Below, one piece after another: positions 5,832-6,561 of a stretch of DNA of 6,561 nt. Under the pieces are notes generated by a model. That model was not told the origin of the DNA. It worked only from the letters and a program-made list of their open reading frames with translations, and did no database searches. The stretch comes from CAYJAD01 sp964369995. Lineage in GTDB: Bacteria > Desulfobacterota > Desulfovibrionia > Desulfovibrionales > Desulfovibrionaceae. The stretch's first letter is position 1. The number at the start of each line of letters is the position of its first letter. The DNA lies in NCBI GenBank assembly GCA_964369995.1, contig CAYJHH010000144.1, positions 1-6,561 of the forward strand, read 5' to 3'. Made by a program: the position numbers and the translations under genes.

Positions 5832-6510
5832 TAGAATTGAATTAACAAAAAATAGAGTTTTGCTATCAGATACGTTGCCTTTTGAAACGCCAATTACATT
5901 TTCAAATAGAAGTTTATATAGATTTTTTAATAAATTTGATGTTCATATTTCTGGTGAAAATGTTTTGTGGATAAAAGATAGCATAGCTAATGTAATTATG
6001 TTACTTTTACTAAATGAAAATGACATAAATAAAATTAAAACAGCATTACCTTCAGACTTAAAGAATTGTAAAAATACATTACAGCAATATGTTTTTATAA
6101 AAAAAAAGAATGAAAGCAAAATACCATTTTTTTTTCCGATATCTCACCCAACTAATAATTTTAGAACAATATCTATACCTCACCCAATTTCTCAACTGTT
6201 GACTGTAGATTTTTATGAAAAATTTAAGGATATTATAGTTTACTATTGTAGTAGAAGTAATTTTTCAGTACGTTACCCAATTGCTGTTGCGTCATGCGAA
6301 TGTTACAAAAATTATGGTGTTACTCTCAAAAAAACAACAGATAATATAGAAATATTCAAAACACGATATGAATCATTAAAAAGCTATTTCACTTATAAAG
6401 ACTATTCCAATATTTATAAAGTATATGACTCTCCTAGATATTTGCGATGTGAAAAAAAGTATTCAAAGCTACTCAAACTTGACATATCAAGATGCTTTGA
6501 ATCTATTTAG
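5821..6510 (+). CDS. drt3b: Antiviral reverse transcriptase Drt3b, truncated by a stop in motif A
   Basis: 229 residues; a full Drt3b is, from memory, well over twice as long. The ATG overlaps the end of drt3a by 11 bp, with AAGGG (5807-5811) as a plausible ribosome site inside drt3a. The N-terminal pattern is Drt3b-like: RVLLSDTLPFETP (12-24), FRTISIPHPISQL (114-126), a YYCSRSNFSVRYP block (141-153), and LLKLDISRCFESI (217-229), the start of palm motif A with Asp221. A TAG stop follows at once. Motifs B and C (YxDD) are absent, so no polymerase activity is expected from this product. None of the three frames over the last 51 bases continues the motif in a recognisable way, which favours a deletion or insertion breakpoint near 6508 over a simple frameshift. 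Composition matches drt3a. Confidence 0.78.
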   Translation: MSYNRIELTKNRVLLSDTLPFETPITFSNRSLYRFFNKFDVHISGENVLWIKDSIANVIMLLLLNENDINKIKTALPSDLKNCKNTLQQYVFIKKKNESKIPFFFPISHPTNNFRTISIPHPISQLLTVDFYEKFKDIIVYYCSRSNFSVRYPIAVASCECYKNYGVTLKKTTDNIEIFKTRYESLKSYFTYKDYSNIYKVYDSPRYLRCEKKYSKLLKLDISRCFESI

Positions 6511-6517
6511 TTGAATA

Positions 6518-6550
6518 TTAAAAACACATTTTTAAGAGCTAAACACTCTT
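6518..6550 (+). repeat. Overlapping AT-rich hairpins after drt3b
   Basis: TTAAAAA (6518-6524), loop CACA (6525-6528), TTTTTAA (6529-6535): a perfect 7-bp stem. It overlaps a second small stem, AAGAG (6534-6538) and CTCTT (6546-6550) with a 7-nt loop, followed by a pyrimidine run. They could be a weak terminator or the edge of a structured RNA. Both are short and AT-rich, so chance is possible. Confidence 0.3.
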
Positions 6551-6561
6551 CTTTCTTCAGC

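Noticed and set aside
1..6561. CRISPR array, tRNA, rRNA or insertion sequence
   Set aside because: No regularly spaced direct repeats, no tRNA-like cloverleaf, no rRNA signature and no transposase or terminal inverted repeats were seen by eye on either strand.

Overview
The window looks like bacterial chromosomal accessory DNA: a prophage-type recombination module next to a defence island. Bacterial gene structure is clear (Shine-Dalgarno sites, a stop-overlapping ribosome site, rho-independent-type hairpins, a sigma70-like promoter). The taxon cannot be fixed from the sequence; the left two thirds have moderate GC and fit a proteobacterium or a similar gut or anaerobic lineage, but this is a guess.

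Layout. 1-1040, minus strand: an incomplete RecB/Cas4-like PD-(D/E)XK nuclease (runs off the left edge) and an ERF-family single-strand annealing protein, the usual phage exonuclease/annealase pair. 1152-3185, minus strand: a two-gene operon of an AAA_21/OLD-like ATPase followed by a small TOPRIM/DUF4276-like protein, an architecture shared with PARIS and AbiL defence systems but not assignable to either from sequence alone. All four genes point the same way; each of the two phage-type genes has a hairpin plus U-tract directly in front of its ribosome site. 3186-3455 is a divergent intergenic region with a good plus-strand promoter. 3456-4487, plus strand: an in-frame chimera of the N-terminal four fifths of a type I DNA methyltransferase (HsdM) and the last ~60 residues of a type I restriction subunit (HsdR), as left by a deletion through hsdM-hsdS-hsdR. 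4497-6510, plus strand: a very AT-rich pair of reverse transcriptase genes recognised as the DRT type 3 anti-phage system (Drt3a complete; Drt3b stopped inside its first catalytic motif). 6511-6561: 51 non-coding bases with AT-rich hairpins.

How it fits together. The hsd promoter probably now drives the chimera and, through 9-bp spacing and an 11-bp gene overlap, both drt3 genes. The type I system has lost its catalytic motif IV, specificity subunit and motor, so it should not restrict or modify. Drt3b lacks its polymerase core unless translation resumes beyond the window, so the DRT3 system also looks broken or highly unusual. The ATPase/TOPRIM operon is intact and is the best candidate for a working, possibly undescribed, defence module here.
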